36,071 nt of DNA from Deltaproteobacteria bacterium (GTDB taxonomy: Bacteria; Myxococcota; JACRCW01), in contig JACRCW010000142.1 in assembly GCA_016218805.1 (NCBI GenBank), forward strand, positions 1 to 36,071, in the 5' to 3' direction. Made by a program: the position numbers and the translations under genes. Below the pieces are notes generated by a model. That model had not been told where the DNA came from, searched no databases, and worked only from the letters and a program-made list of their open reading frames with translations. This document shows positions 16,616-24,211 of the stretch, piece by piece (within the stretch, counting starts at the first letter, position 1; every line of letters starts with the position of its first letter).

Positions 16616-17779
16616 ATGAGGGAAGCCGTGATTGTGGACGCCATCCGGACGGCGCGGGGCAAACGCAAAGGCGGGTTTGCCGCCACCCACCCCATGGACC
16701 TGGCCAGCCACCTGCTGAAGTCAATGGTGAAGCGCAACCCCGCGCTGCCGGTGGACCGCGTGGATGACGTGATCCTGGGCTGCGTGACGCCCGTGGGCGA
16801 GCAGGGGTTCAACATTGCACGCGGCAGCGCGTTGGCCTCCGGGCTGCCCATCAGCGTGCCGGGTACAACGATCAACCGCTTCTGCGGGTCGGGCCAGCAG
16901 GCGGTGCACTTCGCGGCGCAGGCCATCATGAGCGGCGAGATGGACATTGTGCTGGCCGGTGGCGTGGAGCACATGACGCGCGTGCCCATGGGGTCTGACG
17001 GCGTGGGCGGGGATGGCCCCATGAGCCGCGAGCTGCTCACGCGTTTCCCCGGCCTGGTGCCGCAGGGCCTGTCCGCGGAAATGGTGGCGGAGAAGTACGG
17101 CTACAAGCGGGACGCGGTGGACCGCTTTGCGCTGCTCAGCCAGCAGCGCGCGGCGGCGGCCATTGAGGCGGGCCGGTTCAAGAATGAGATCGTCCCCATG
17201 GAGGTGACGGACCTGGAGGGCAACAAGCGCGTGGTGGACACGGACGAGCACCCGCGCCCCGGCACCACGCTGGAGGCGCTGGGCGCGCTCAAGAAGGCCT
17301 TCAAGGAGGACGGCGTCATTTCCGCGGGCAACAGCAGCGGCATTGTGGACGGCGCGTCCCTGTTGCTGGTGATGGAGAAGCAGAAGGCCCGCGAGCTGGG
17401 CCTGAAGCCGCGCGCCGCCATCCGCCACATGGCGGTGGCCGGGTCTGACCCGGTGATCATGCTGCTGGGGCCCATCCCGTCCACGCACAAGACGCTGCAG
17501 CGGTCCGGGCTCAAGATGTCCGATATTGACTTGGTGGAGATCAATGAGGCGTTTGCGCCCGTGCCCATGGCGGTGATGCAGGAGCTGCACATGGACCCGG
17601 AGCGGGTGAACGTGAACGGCGGCGCCATTGCGCTGGGCCACCCGCTGGGCGCCACCGGCGGGATCCTGTTGGCCACGCTGCTCAACGAACTGGAACGGCG
17701 CGACAAACGCTACGGGATGAGCACCATGTGCATTGGCTACGGCATGGGCATCACCTGCGTGCTGGACCGCCGCGTCTGA
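16616..17779 (+). CDS. Thiolase (acetyl-CoA acyltransferase)
   Basis: The start is ATG 16616 (MREAVIVDAIRTARGKRKGG), preceded by a strong GAGGAGG site; the open frame further upstream belongs to the methylase. The 387-aa product has every thiolase mark: nucleophile C90 in NRFCGSGQQAV, the NEAFAP block, H342 in GGAIALGHPLGATGG, and the second catalytic C372 in CIGYGMGITCVL. The length is near the family's usual 390-400. These enzymes cleave 3-ketoacyl-CoA in beta-oxidation, or run in reverse to condense acetyl-CoA; substrate chain length cannot be read from sequence. No fadB-type partner lies next to it. Confidence 0.95.
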   Translation: MREAVIVDAIRTARGKRKGGFAATHPMDLASHLLKSMVKRNPALPVDRVDDVILGCVTPVGEQGFNIARGSALASGLPISVPGTTINRFCGSGQQAVHFAAQAIMSGEMDIVLAGGVEHMTRVPMGSDGVGGDGPMSRELLTRFPGLVPQGLSAEMVAEKYGYKRDAVDRFALLSQQRAAAAIEAGRFKNEIVPMEVTDLEGNKRVVDTDEHPRPGTTLEALGALKKAFKEDGVISAGNSSGIVDGASLLLVMEKQKARELGLKPRAAIRHMAVAGSDPVIMLLGPIPSTHKTLQRSGLKMSDIDLVEINEAFAPVPMAVMQELHMDPERVNVNGGAIALGHPLGATGGILLATLLNELERRDKRYGMSTMCIGYGMGITCVLDRRV

Positions 17780-17879
17780 ACCTGCGCAAGCCACGCCACG
17801 GCGTGCGGTTGCCGCCGGGGACCCCCGGAGGGATGCTGCCGGCGCGGCGGGTGGGGTCCCTCCGCACGAGGTCCAACAG

Positions 17880-19583
17880 GTGGGCGCACGCATCCTGCTG
17901 GTGGACGACGAGCCGGTGATCCTCCGCAGCCTGGAGCGCCTGCTGACCAACCACGGACACCAGGTGGTGGTGGCCGCTGACGGCGAGGAAGCGCTGCGCG
18001 TGGCCCGGCAGAGCATTCCGGACCTCATCCTCAGTGACGTCCGCATGCCCAACATGGACGGCCATGAACTCCTGGCCGCCCTGCAGGGTGACGCCACGCT
18101 GGCGCGCATCCCGTTCATCTTTCTTACCGCCCATTCGGAGCCGGATTCCGTGCGGCTGGGGATGGGCCTGGGCGCGGATGACTTCCTGTCCAAGCCGGTG
18201 CTGCCCAATGACCTGCTGGCCGCGGTGAACACGCGCCTGGAGAAGGCCGCGCGCGCGCATGATGAGGCCCGCCGGCTGGAGCAGCACGCGCGCTTCCTGG
18301 AGCACCATGACCCGCTGACCGGGCTCTCCAACCGCGCGCTGCTGCTCTACCAGGTGGAGCTGCTGATGCGCGGCGAACGCGGCACGCGCGACGGCGTGGT
18401 CATTGTCTGCGTGGGCCTGGACCGGTTCACGCACATCAATGACACCTTTGGCGGGCGCGCCGGTGACGACGTGCTGTGCCAGGCGGCGCGGCGGCTGCTG
18501 GAGTTGGTTGCGGGTGACCAGGGCGCGGGGCCTGAGCTGGTGGCGCGCCTTGGGAATGACCTGTTTGCGGTGGCCATGCCGGCCCGGGGCGGGGTCACCG
18601 CATGCGTGGAGCGGTCCCGCGCCGCGCTGGCCCGGCCCTACCGCGTGGGCACGCAGGAGACGTTTGTGTCCGCGTGCGTGGGCGCGGCCGTGTTCCCGGC
18701 GGACGCCACCCGCGCGGACGCGCTGTTGCTGTGCGCGGAGACCGCGTTGCGCAGCGCCAAGACGGAAGGCCCCGGGCACGCGGCGTACTTTTCGCCCGTG
18801 CTCAATGCGGATGCCTCGCGCCGCGTCCGCCTGCGTGATGACCTGCGCCGCGCGCTGGGAACACCGCAGTTGGAGCTGCATTACCAGCCGCAGATTGACA
18901 TCTCCTCCGGGAGGATGGTGGGCGCGGAGGCGCTGCTGCGCTGGACGCACCCGGCCGAAGGCCCGCAGCCACCCGGCGAGTTCATCCCCCGCTGCGAGGA
19001 CGACGGCCTCATCCTGCCGGTGGGCGAGTGGGTGGTGGGTGCCGGGTGCATCCAGGCCAAGCAGTGGCTGGACGCCGGGACCCCGCTGCGCGTGTCCGTC
19101 AACGTGTCCCCGCGCCAGCTGTGGGACCAGGACGTGGTGGCGGTGGTCAGGCAGGCGCTGGAAAAGACCGGGCTGCCCGCCCAGTGGCTGGAGCTGGAAA
19201 TCACTGAGACGGCCACCGTGCGCGGGATGGAACGCATCATGCCGCAGCTGCTGCGCCTGCGGGAGATGGGCGTGCTGCTGTCCCTGGATGACTTTGGGAC
19301 GGGGTATTCCAGCCTCAATCACCTGCGGCGCCTGCCCGTCACGGGCGTGAAGGTGGACCAGGGGTTTGTCCGCGGCATGCTGACGGACGCGGGGGACGCC
19401 GCCATTGCCCGCGCGGTGGTTGAACTGGGCAAGAGCTTCCACCTGGGCGTGGTGGCTGAAGGCGTGGAGACGGCCGAGCAAGCCGCGGCGATGCGCGCCC
19501 TGGGCTGCGAAGTCATGCAGGGCTACTTCTACGGCCGCCCCGTCCCGGCGCGGGAACTGCGCCCGCCCAGGCGCGCCGTGTGA
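17880..19583 (+). CDS. Response regulator with degenerate GGDEF and intact EAL domain (c-di-GMP phosphodiesterase)
   Basis: I take the GTG at 17880 (VGARILLVDDEP, ACGAGG ten bases upstream), because the receiver domain begins right there; the open frame before it has no conserved residues. The protein is 567 aa. Receiver, 1-120: D9/D10, phospho-acceptor D53 in LSDVRMPNMDG, T83, K105. GGDEF-like domain, about 140-300: opens with HDPLTGLSNRALL, but the GGDEF signature is replaced by RLGNDLFAV, so cyclase activity is unlikely. EAL domain, about 320-560: GAEALLRWTHP, SVNVSPRQL, LELEITET, LSLDDFGTGYSSL, VDQGFVRGM and AEGVETAEQA are all present, so it should hydrolyse c-di-GMP. The GGDEF part may sense GTP. 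A partner histidine kinase is not adjacent. Confidence 0.92.
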   Translation: MGARILLVDDEPVILRSLERLLTNHGHQVVVAADGEEALRVARQSIPDLILSDVRMPNMDGHELLAALQGDATLARIPFIFLTAHSEPDSVRLGMGLGADDFLSKPVLPNDLLAAVNTRLEKAARAHDEARRLEQHARFLEHHDPLTGLSNRALLLYQVELLMRGERGTRDGVVIVCVGLDRFTHINDTFGGRAGDDVLCQAARRLLELVAGDQGAGPELVARLGNDLFAVAMPARGGVTACVERSRAALARPYRVGTQETFVSACVGAAVFPADATRADALLLCAETALRSAKTEGPGHAAYFSPVLNADASRRVRLRDDLRRALGTPQLELHYQPQIDISSGRMVGAEALLRWTHPAEGPQPPGEFIPRCEDDGLILPVGEWVVGAGCIQAKQWLDAGTPLRVSVNVSPRQLWDQDVVAVVRQALEKTGLPAQWLELEITETATVRGMERIMPQLLRLREMGVLLSLDDFGTGYSSLNHLRRLPVTGVKVDQGFVRGMLTDAGDAAIARAVVELGKSFHLGVVAEGVETAEQAAAMRALGCEVMQGYFYGRPVPARELRPPRRAV

Positions 19584-19655
19584 ACCCAATCAGAACGGCA
19601 CGCGGCGGGTGGACCGGAGCCGCACCCAGGACGCCTCAGCGCAGGAGAACCCGGC

Positions 19656-20441
19656 ATGGCAGGCCAACAATCAGCGCTCCGGAAACCGCGGACGCCGCAA
19701 GCGGTCATCTCAGAGTTGCAGCAGCGCGCTGCCCAGGGGCGCTCCTTGGCCTCACGCGCCAACCGGCGTAGCTCGCTGTATGCGAGCGCGGTGGACCTGT
19801 TCGGGAACTGGGGAAGCGCGGTCGCGGCCGCCGGTTTGCTCACCCCCGCTGCGCCCGCCACCGGTGACATCATCACGGGGCTCCGCGAACTGCTCGCGGG
19901 GAAGGATCCCCTTGACCTGGCGGCCGCCCTTGCCGCGGACCCCCACCGGGTGTTCGCTGCCCAGAAGCGGTTCGGTGGCTGGCAGGCCGCGCTGGACGCG
20001 GCGGGACTGTTGCCGCTGCCGCCGCCGCCGCGCGGCTCCTGGGTCTGTCGTGTCGGCTCCGTCGGGTTTGCTGAGTTGTGGGCCGTGGTGACCCACCTGT
20101 GCACCGATCGGACAGCGGTCATCCTGGCGCGCCGGTTCCTTGAGGGCATGCTGTTGCAGGAGATCGGCCGGAGCGAAGGCGTGACGCGGTCGCGCATCGA
20201 ACAGATCGTCAGCCGCCACCTGGACGGTTTGGAGCCCGCGTTCGGAGACGTGGCGCGCGCACTGATGCAGCAGCTTGACGGTGTGCTGGCTCAGCTTCCC
20301 GCCGGCCTCAGCGTCGGAGAGCTCCACCTGGTGGGTGCGCGGCGCTTGGGCGAGATTGCCCTGGCGGCTGCGCTCGCCGGACGCGCCGCCCCCGACGTTC
20401 TGGAAGACCGCATCTCGGCCCGCAGACCATCCCGGTCCTGA
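19656..20441 (+). CDS. Protein with two homing-repeat-like units and a sigma-region-4-like HTH
   Basis: The 261-aa protein starts at ATG 19656 after GCAGGAG. Two units, at about 17-62 (RAAQGRSLASRANRRSSLYA, AVDLFGNWGSAVAAAGLL) and 73-119 (ADPHRVFAAQKRFGGWQAAL), share the FGxWxxALxAAGL ending of homing-endonuclease-associated repeats, which are small DNA-binding helices. Residues about 150-197 (ILARRFLEGMLLQEIGRSEG, VTRSRIEQIVSRHLDGL) look like the helix-turn-helix of sigma-70 region 4. No region 2 is present, so it is not a sigma factor itself. A DNA-binding regulator is the simplest reading. No nuclease motif is visible. Confidence 0.6.
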   Translation: MAGQQSALRKPRTPQAVISELQQRAAQGRSLASRANRRSSLYASAVDLFGNWGSAVAAAGLLTPAAPATGDIITGLRELLAGKDPLDLAAALAADPHRVFAAQKRFGGWQAALDAAGLLPLPPPPRGSWVCRVGSVGFAELWAVVTHLCTDRTAVILARRFLEGMLLQEIGRSEGVTRSRIEQIVSRHLDGLEPAFGDVARALMQQLDGVLAQLPAGLSVGELHLVGARRLGEIALAAALAGRAAPDVLEDRISARRPSRS

Positions 20442-20530
20442 AGATGGCGCGGCGGGTGTGCAGCCGTTGACCACAGCCCATGCACCCGTGTGGCCAGCGC
20501 GTTAGGTGGCACACGAAGGAGGGGTGCCAA

Positions 20531-21190
20531 ATGTCTTTGCGCATCGGAGATGAAGCGCCAAACTTCACCGCGCACACCACCGAGGGCCCGATCGAGTTCC
20601 ACACCTGGATTGGAAACAAATGGGCGATCCTGTTCTCGCATCCCAAGGACTTCACCCCGGTGTGCACCACCGAGCTTGGCTACATGGCGCGCATCAAGGC
20701 CGAGTTCGACAAACGGAACACGAAGGTCATCGGCCTCAGCGCGGATTCGGTGGAGGACCACAAGCGGTGGGCCCAGGACATCCAGCGCACGCAGGGCGCG
20801 GCGCCCAACTACCCCATCATTGCGGACTCGGACTTCAAGGTCGCCAAGCTCTACGGCATGCTCCCCGCGGGCGTCAGCGGCGACGCGAAGCTGCGCACGC
20901 CGGCGGAGAACGCCACCGTGCGGGCCGTGTTCGCCATTGGGCCGGACAAGAAGGTCAAGATGATCCTCATGTCCCCTATGACCACCGGCCGCAACTTTGA
21001 CGAGGTCCTGCGCGTGCTGGACTCCATCCAGCTCACCACGCGGTACAAGGTGGCCACGCCGGCCAACTGGAAGCAGGGGGATGACGTCATCATTGCCGGA
21101 TCAGTGAGTGACGAAGAGGCGAGAAAGCAGTTCCCCGGCGGCTGGCAGGCGCCCACGCCGTACCTGCGCATTGTCCACCCGCCGGCGTAG
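20531..21190 (+). CDS. 1-Cys peroxiredoxin (Prx6 type)
   Basis: The 219-aa protein begins MSLRIGDEAPNFTAHTTEGP at ATG 20531, after a strong AAGGAGG site. The peroxidatic cysteine is C45 in HPKDFTPVCTTELG, and I see no other cysteine in the protein, which fits the 1-Cys class. The long C-terminal arm (YKVATPANWKQGDDVIIAG, and FPGGWQAPTPYLRIV at the end) is typical of Prx6-type enzymes. It reduces peroxides in the cytosol using an external thiol. Its stop lies only 3 bp from the stop of cas2e on the other strand, marking the edge of the CRISPR-Cas locus. Confidence 0.95.
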   Translation: MSLRIGDEAPNFTAHTTEGPIEFHTWIGNKWAILFSHPKDFTPVCTTELGYMARIKAEFDKRNTKVIGLSADSVEDHKRWAQDIQRTQGAAPNYPIIADSDFKVAKLYGMLPAGVSGDAKLRTPAENATVRAVFAIGPDKKVKMILMSPMTTGRNFDEVLRVLDSIQLTTRYKVATPANWKQGDDVIIAGSVSDEEARKQFPGGWQAPTPYLRIVHPPA

Positions 21191-21193
21191 GGC

Positions 21194-21514
21194 CTAGAAC
21201 GGCACGTCGTCGCTCGGAATATCGCGACGCGCCAACCACGCTCCATCCAGTTCCACCAGCTGCCTCGGCGCGACACCGAGCGTCCTGACGGCCTGCCCGC
21301 TGGGCTGGTTCGCGTCCACGTAGGTCATCACCAGGCAGCCATCGGGGCCCACTTCGGCAAACCACTCCTCGCATACCGCCCATGCGCGCTCCCGCACGCC
21401 CTTGGTCATGTGCGGCGCCGTATATACGCCCGGTGCGACCTCGAGCATGCAGGACGCGAGGAACCCGCGGAAACGCTCGGGCACGTTGCGCGTGACCACC
21501 ACCGTCATGCTCAT
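21194..21514 (-). CDS. Cas2e, type I-E adaptation protein
   Basis: The start is ATG 21514, overlapping the cas1e stop (ATGA). The 106-aa product begins MSMTVVVTRNVPERFRGFLA and continues with LEVAPGVYTAPHMTKGVRER and CLVMTYVDANQPSGQAVRT, the Cas2e form of the ferredoxin-like fold. The tail LVELDGAWLARRDIP is typical of I-E. It forms the Cas1-Cas2 integrase that captures spacers; Cas2e is structural in that complex. It is the last gene of the operon and ends 3 bp from the convergent peroxiredoxin stop. Confidence 0.95.
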   Translation of the reverse strand: MSMTVVVTRNVPERFRGFLASCMLEVAPGVYTAPHMTKGVRERAWAVCEEWFAEVGPDGCLVMTYVDANQPSGQAVRTLGVAPRQLVELDGAWLARRDIPSDDVPF

Positions 21515-22380
21515 GGCGCCTGCGCCTCCAGTAGCGCCTTGATCCGGTCGATCATTGCCGGAACCACCGCTTCGTCGCGGAGCATCCGGCCCGCGGCCCG
21601 CCGGGCGGTGCGCTCCAGCGGTTCGCGAGCATCCGACTGGTGCTGTTTCACGGCCCGGAACGCCGCGGGCAGCGCCACGGTCTCGCGAAAGAGGTCGGCG
21701 ATGTCCAGGCAGAAGCTGTTGGCGGAATCCTCGTGGATGAAGCCCAACTGCGGAATCGTGGATGTCGCCGCAACAGCAATCATCGCTGCGGACTTGATGG
21801 CGGTGGACGCGTGGTTGAGCGCCTGGTTCACCTTGTCTGCGGCCTCCGGATCTTCGCGGTCGTAGGCGCGACGCGTCCAGTCCACCCCGTGCTCCTGGGC
21901 GAGGCGCTTGTACATCGTCTTCACGCGCGCGCCTTCGATGCCGCGGAGCACCGCAATGTCGGTGGAAGGAAGGACTTCTCCGAGGCGCCACGCGTACATC
22001 CGCCGCGCCAGGGTCACCCGTCTCTCCTTGTCCGCCCACGCCTCCACCTGCCTGCGGGCGAGAGCGGACTCGTCTGAACCGAAGGGCATGGATGCGTAGA
22101 ACCGGACGCCGTCATCGCCAGTGGCCACCAGCCCCGTGCCATGCCGCGCCATCAGGCGGAGTGCGTCGTGACTGACCGTAGTACCCGGGCCCATCAGGAA
22201 ATTGGTGATTGTCTGGAACGGCAACGCGTAGTCACCTGACGGGAGTTGGCCGCCACCCGGCGTCTTGAAGCGGAGGGTGCCGTCTTCCACGTAGAGGTTG
22301 CCGTGGGTCAGCCAGATGCAGCCGTGGCGGTCCGAGTGCGGAATGCGGGCCGTTTCAATCCCCAGCCGCCCCTTCAGCAA
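21511..22380 (-). CDS. Cas1e, CRISPR spacer integrase
   Basis: The 289-aa frame opens LKGRLGIETARIPHSDRHGC. The first codon is TTG at 22380, with GAGG five bases upstream; it overlaps the end of cas6e by 7 bp. Metal-binding catalytic residues are E149 (RGIEGARVK), H216 (LGFIHEDSA) and D229 (CLDIADLFR). Their spacing (67 and 13 residues) is the same as E141, H208 and D221 of E. coli Cas1, so the integrase should be active. The length is close to the E. coli protein (305 aa). Cas1e works with Cas2e to insert 32-33-bp spacers at the leader end of the array. Confidence 0.96.
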   Translation of the reverse strand: MLKGRLGIETARIPHSDRHGCIWLTHGNLYVEDGTLRFKTPGGGQLPSGDYALPFQTITNFLMGPGTTVSHDALRLMARHGTGLVATGDDGVRFYASMPFGSDESALARRQVEAWADKERRVTLARRMYAWRLGEVLPSTDIAVLRGIEGARVKTMYKRLAQEHGVDWTRRAYDREDPEAADKVNQALNHASTAIKSAAMIAVAATSTIPQLGFIHEDSANSFCLDIADLFRETVALPAAFRAVKQHQSDAREPLERTARRAAGRMLRDEAVVPAMIDRIKALLEAQAP

Positions 22381-23195
22381 GACATCCTCGGGGGAACCGG
22401 CACCAGCATTCCGAACCCGAACGCGCGGTGGCGCCCGACGCCGCGCGTCAGCAACGCACGGAACGCGGCAGAGTCCTTCACCTCAAGCACACCTTCCATG
22501 TGGACGTCCGGCCGCTCCAACCGGTGACCGGGGCGGTTGCCCGCCTTGTCCGGCAACTCGCGCCGGTACAGGCGTTCACCCAGGATGCCGGTCAACTTGA
22601 ATGCCCTGACCGCCACCCCGTCGTGCCAGGGCTCGCGCGCCTGGCCTGGCCTGCTGCCAAGCTGCAACTCGAACCACTTCCGGTACACGTCGTCCTTGGA
22701 GGGGACGGGCTTGCCCATCTCGGTGGCGCGCAGGCGTGCGTGCAGCCAGGCGTCCATCTCGCGGCTGACCTCACGCTCGCGGCCGGTCTTCTTGCTCTTG
22801 TGCGGGGGCCGCGGGTTCTTCCCCTTCATCACGCTCCGCACAATCGGGCACGCGCGCAGCTCGAAGCCAACCAGGTCACCCACCTCAAACGCAGGCACCG
22901 GGCGGGACTTCAACTCGCCCAGGTCAACGAGGTCCACTGTGTCGGGGTTGGCGTACTTGGACGCATGCTCCCGGAGCGAGTCATCCGGCAGCGGACTGTA
23001 CGCCCATACTTCAAGGTGAGACGTGGAGCGCGCCCTCGGGTTCACGCGAAACGGCACCGGCGCGTGGTCCTGCCACACCGCGGCAAGCGCGCCGTGCACG
23101 GCGTACCCGGTGTCCACGTCGCGGCCCTGGCGCTTGGCCAGGGACATCAGGAGGTCCTTGCGGACGCCGAGACGAACCAGGTTGAGCGGCGTCAT
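22374..23195 (-). CDS. Cas6e, crRNA-processing endoribonuclease
   Basis: The 273-aa protein (MTPLNLVRLGVRKDLLMSLA) has the Cas6e plan of two ferredoxin-like domains. The likely catalytic pair is Y31/H34 in TGYAVHGALAAVW, spaced like Y23/H26 of T. thermophilus Cse3. The C-terminal Gly-rich loop is GVGRHRAFGFGMLVPV. A basic segment at about 121-145 (MKGKNPRPPHKSKKTGRERE) could contact the RNA stem. It should cut each repeat transcript just after the GC stem, leaving the 8-nt handle AUGGACCC. It is slightly longer than usual for the family. It is coupled (ATGA, 23192-23195) to the DUF2442-like gene upstream and overlaps cas1e. Confidence 0.93.
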   Translation of the reverse strand: MTPLNLVRLGVRKDLLMSLAKRQGRDVDTGYAVHGALAAVWQDHAPVPFRVNPRARSTSHLEVWAYSPLPDDSLREHASKYANPDTVDLVDLGELKSRPVPAFEVGDLVGFELRACPIVRSVMKGKNPRPPHKSKKTGREREVSREMDAWLHARLRATEMGKPVPSKDDVYRKWFELQLGSRPGQAREPWHDGVAVRAFKLTGILGERLYRRELPDKAGNRPGHRLERPDVHMEGVLEVKDSAAFRALLTRGVGRHRAFGFGMLVPVPPRMSC

Positions 23196-23485
23196 GGGGC
23201 GCTCCGATGGGTCACGATGCCGCGTGCGCGCAATCCGTCCGCGCAGAACTCGAGGACATCGCCCCAGTTCAGCGAACGCCCTCCGGCTCCAACTGTCGCG
23301 CTCGCGAAGAACTCCGGGGAGGACAGACGCTGGCCGAGGCCACCGATGGCAATGACGGGTTTGAAATCCACGATGACATGGACGCCGTCATCGTAGTCGA
23401 TTCCAACGGTCAGCTCGGCGCCATGGAGTTGCATCGACCTGATGCGGGTGTTCATGGCCGGGAGAGCGATGTTGGATGCACACAT
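23192..23485 (-). CDS. DUF2442-like small protein inside the cas operon
   Basis: The 97-aa protein starts at ATG 23485 with a GAGGGAG site; internal ATGs at 23455 and 23434 are weaker options. Its core (MQLHGAELTVGIDYDDGVHV, VDFKPVIAIGGLGQRLSSPE, WGDVLEFCADGLRARG) follows the DUF2442 layout. That is a short beta-hairpin with a D-G turn, a PxxxxGG-like turn, an SPEFF segment, and a final W....DxC.D.L motif. DUF2442 proteins are small and often paired with DUF4160 in toxin-antitoxin-like modules; no DUF4160 partner is here. It is wedged between cas5e (12-bp gap) and cas6e (4-bp overlap), so it is translated with Cascade. The family assignment is by eye, and a role in CRISPR is not known to me. 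Confidence 0.6.
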   Translation of the reverse strand: MCASNIALPAMNTRIRSMQLHGAELTVGIDYDDGVHVIVDFKPVIAIGGLGQRLSSPEFFASATVGAGGRSLNWGDVLEFCADGLRARGIVTHRSAP

Positions 23486-23497
23486 GGTCTATCTCCC

Positions 23498-24211
23498 TCA
23501 CGAAGCCGCGGGCTGTTTCAACATCCCGTGTCGCATCATGCGCCGCCCCACGTGGACATGGTTGCGCCAATCGCGCTCGTCAGTGACCGGCACGATCTCG
23601 TTGGGTTCCGGGGCGCCCTCTGCGCCGTCAAACCACCATGCTGGCACGGGCCACCCTGCCCCCGAGCGTTTTGGCATGGGGACCGACGCAAGAGCAGCCA
23701 GGAGGTGGCCGGTAGCCTTGCCGACAATAATTGGCCCGCCGGGCAGGCAGCACTTTCGACCAAGGAACAGAGGGCGCGCCGGGTAGCGGATCGCGTCAGC
23801 GACTTCCGGCGTCGATGGACCACCACCGCCGGTCAGGGTCAGGGCCACCGTGTGCACGGAATCGGCCCAGTAGTCGCGGAACCGCTCGGCCGTCTCGTGC
23901 CTCTTGTCGCGCACCACCGGTCGCCCCCAGGTGGTCCAAGCTTCGGACATGAAGTCCTGTGCCAGGTTCGCGGTCTGGTAATCCGTGATGCGCGTGCCCA
24001 ACACGTCCGCCCTCGATGCGTACTGGATGCGCTCCTGCAGCGCGTCGAGCCGCCCGAACTCGCGGTGGTCCCAGCCCAGCGCGTTGGCGAGCAACCCTGT
24101 CAACATGGAGAGCGCTGGAAACGGCTGGATCACGCCGAACTGGTCGACGGTCGGCGCACCGAAGCTCACCAGGGGCGCGTCAAATCTGAGCAGCAGCACG
24201 TTCCCCATCAT
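23498..24211 (-). CDS. Cas5e, Cascade subunit
   Basis: The start is ATG 24211, overlapping the cas7e stop (ATGA); the open frame extends 13 codons further but into cas7e. The 237-aa product opens MMGNVLLLRFDAPLVSFGAP, the standard Cas5 beginning. It continues with the ALSMLTGLLANALGWDHREF helix, the ARADVLGTRITDYQT region and PLFLGRKCCLPGGPI, the FLGR...P motif that marks Cas5e. In type I-E, Cas5e binds the 5' handle of the crRNA and does not process it. The unusual genes lie on both sides of the cas7e-cas5e pair, but this pair itself is undisturbed. Confidence 0.95.
   Translation of the reverse strand: MMGNVLLLRFDAPLVSFGAPTVDQFGVIQPFPALSMLTGLLANALGWDHREFGRLDALQERIQYASRADVLGTRITDYQTANLAQDFMSEAWTTWGRPVVRDKRHETAERFRDYWADSVHTVALTLTGGGGPSTPEVADAIRYPARPLFLGRKCCLPGGPIIVGKATGHLLAALASVPMPKRSGAGWPVPAWWFDGAEGAPEPNEIVPVTDERDWRNHVHVGRRMMRHGMLKQPAAS

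Noticed and set aside
15854..17779. Methyltransferase-thiolase fusion protein
   Set aside because: The thiolase has its own ATG and strong Shine-Dalgarno at 16616, and the linker between the two parts is the out-of-frame end of the methylase gene.
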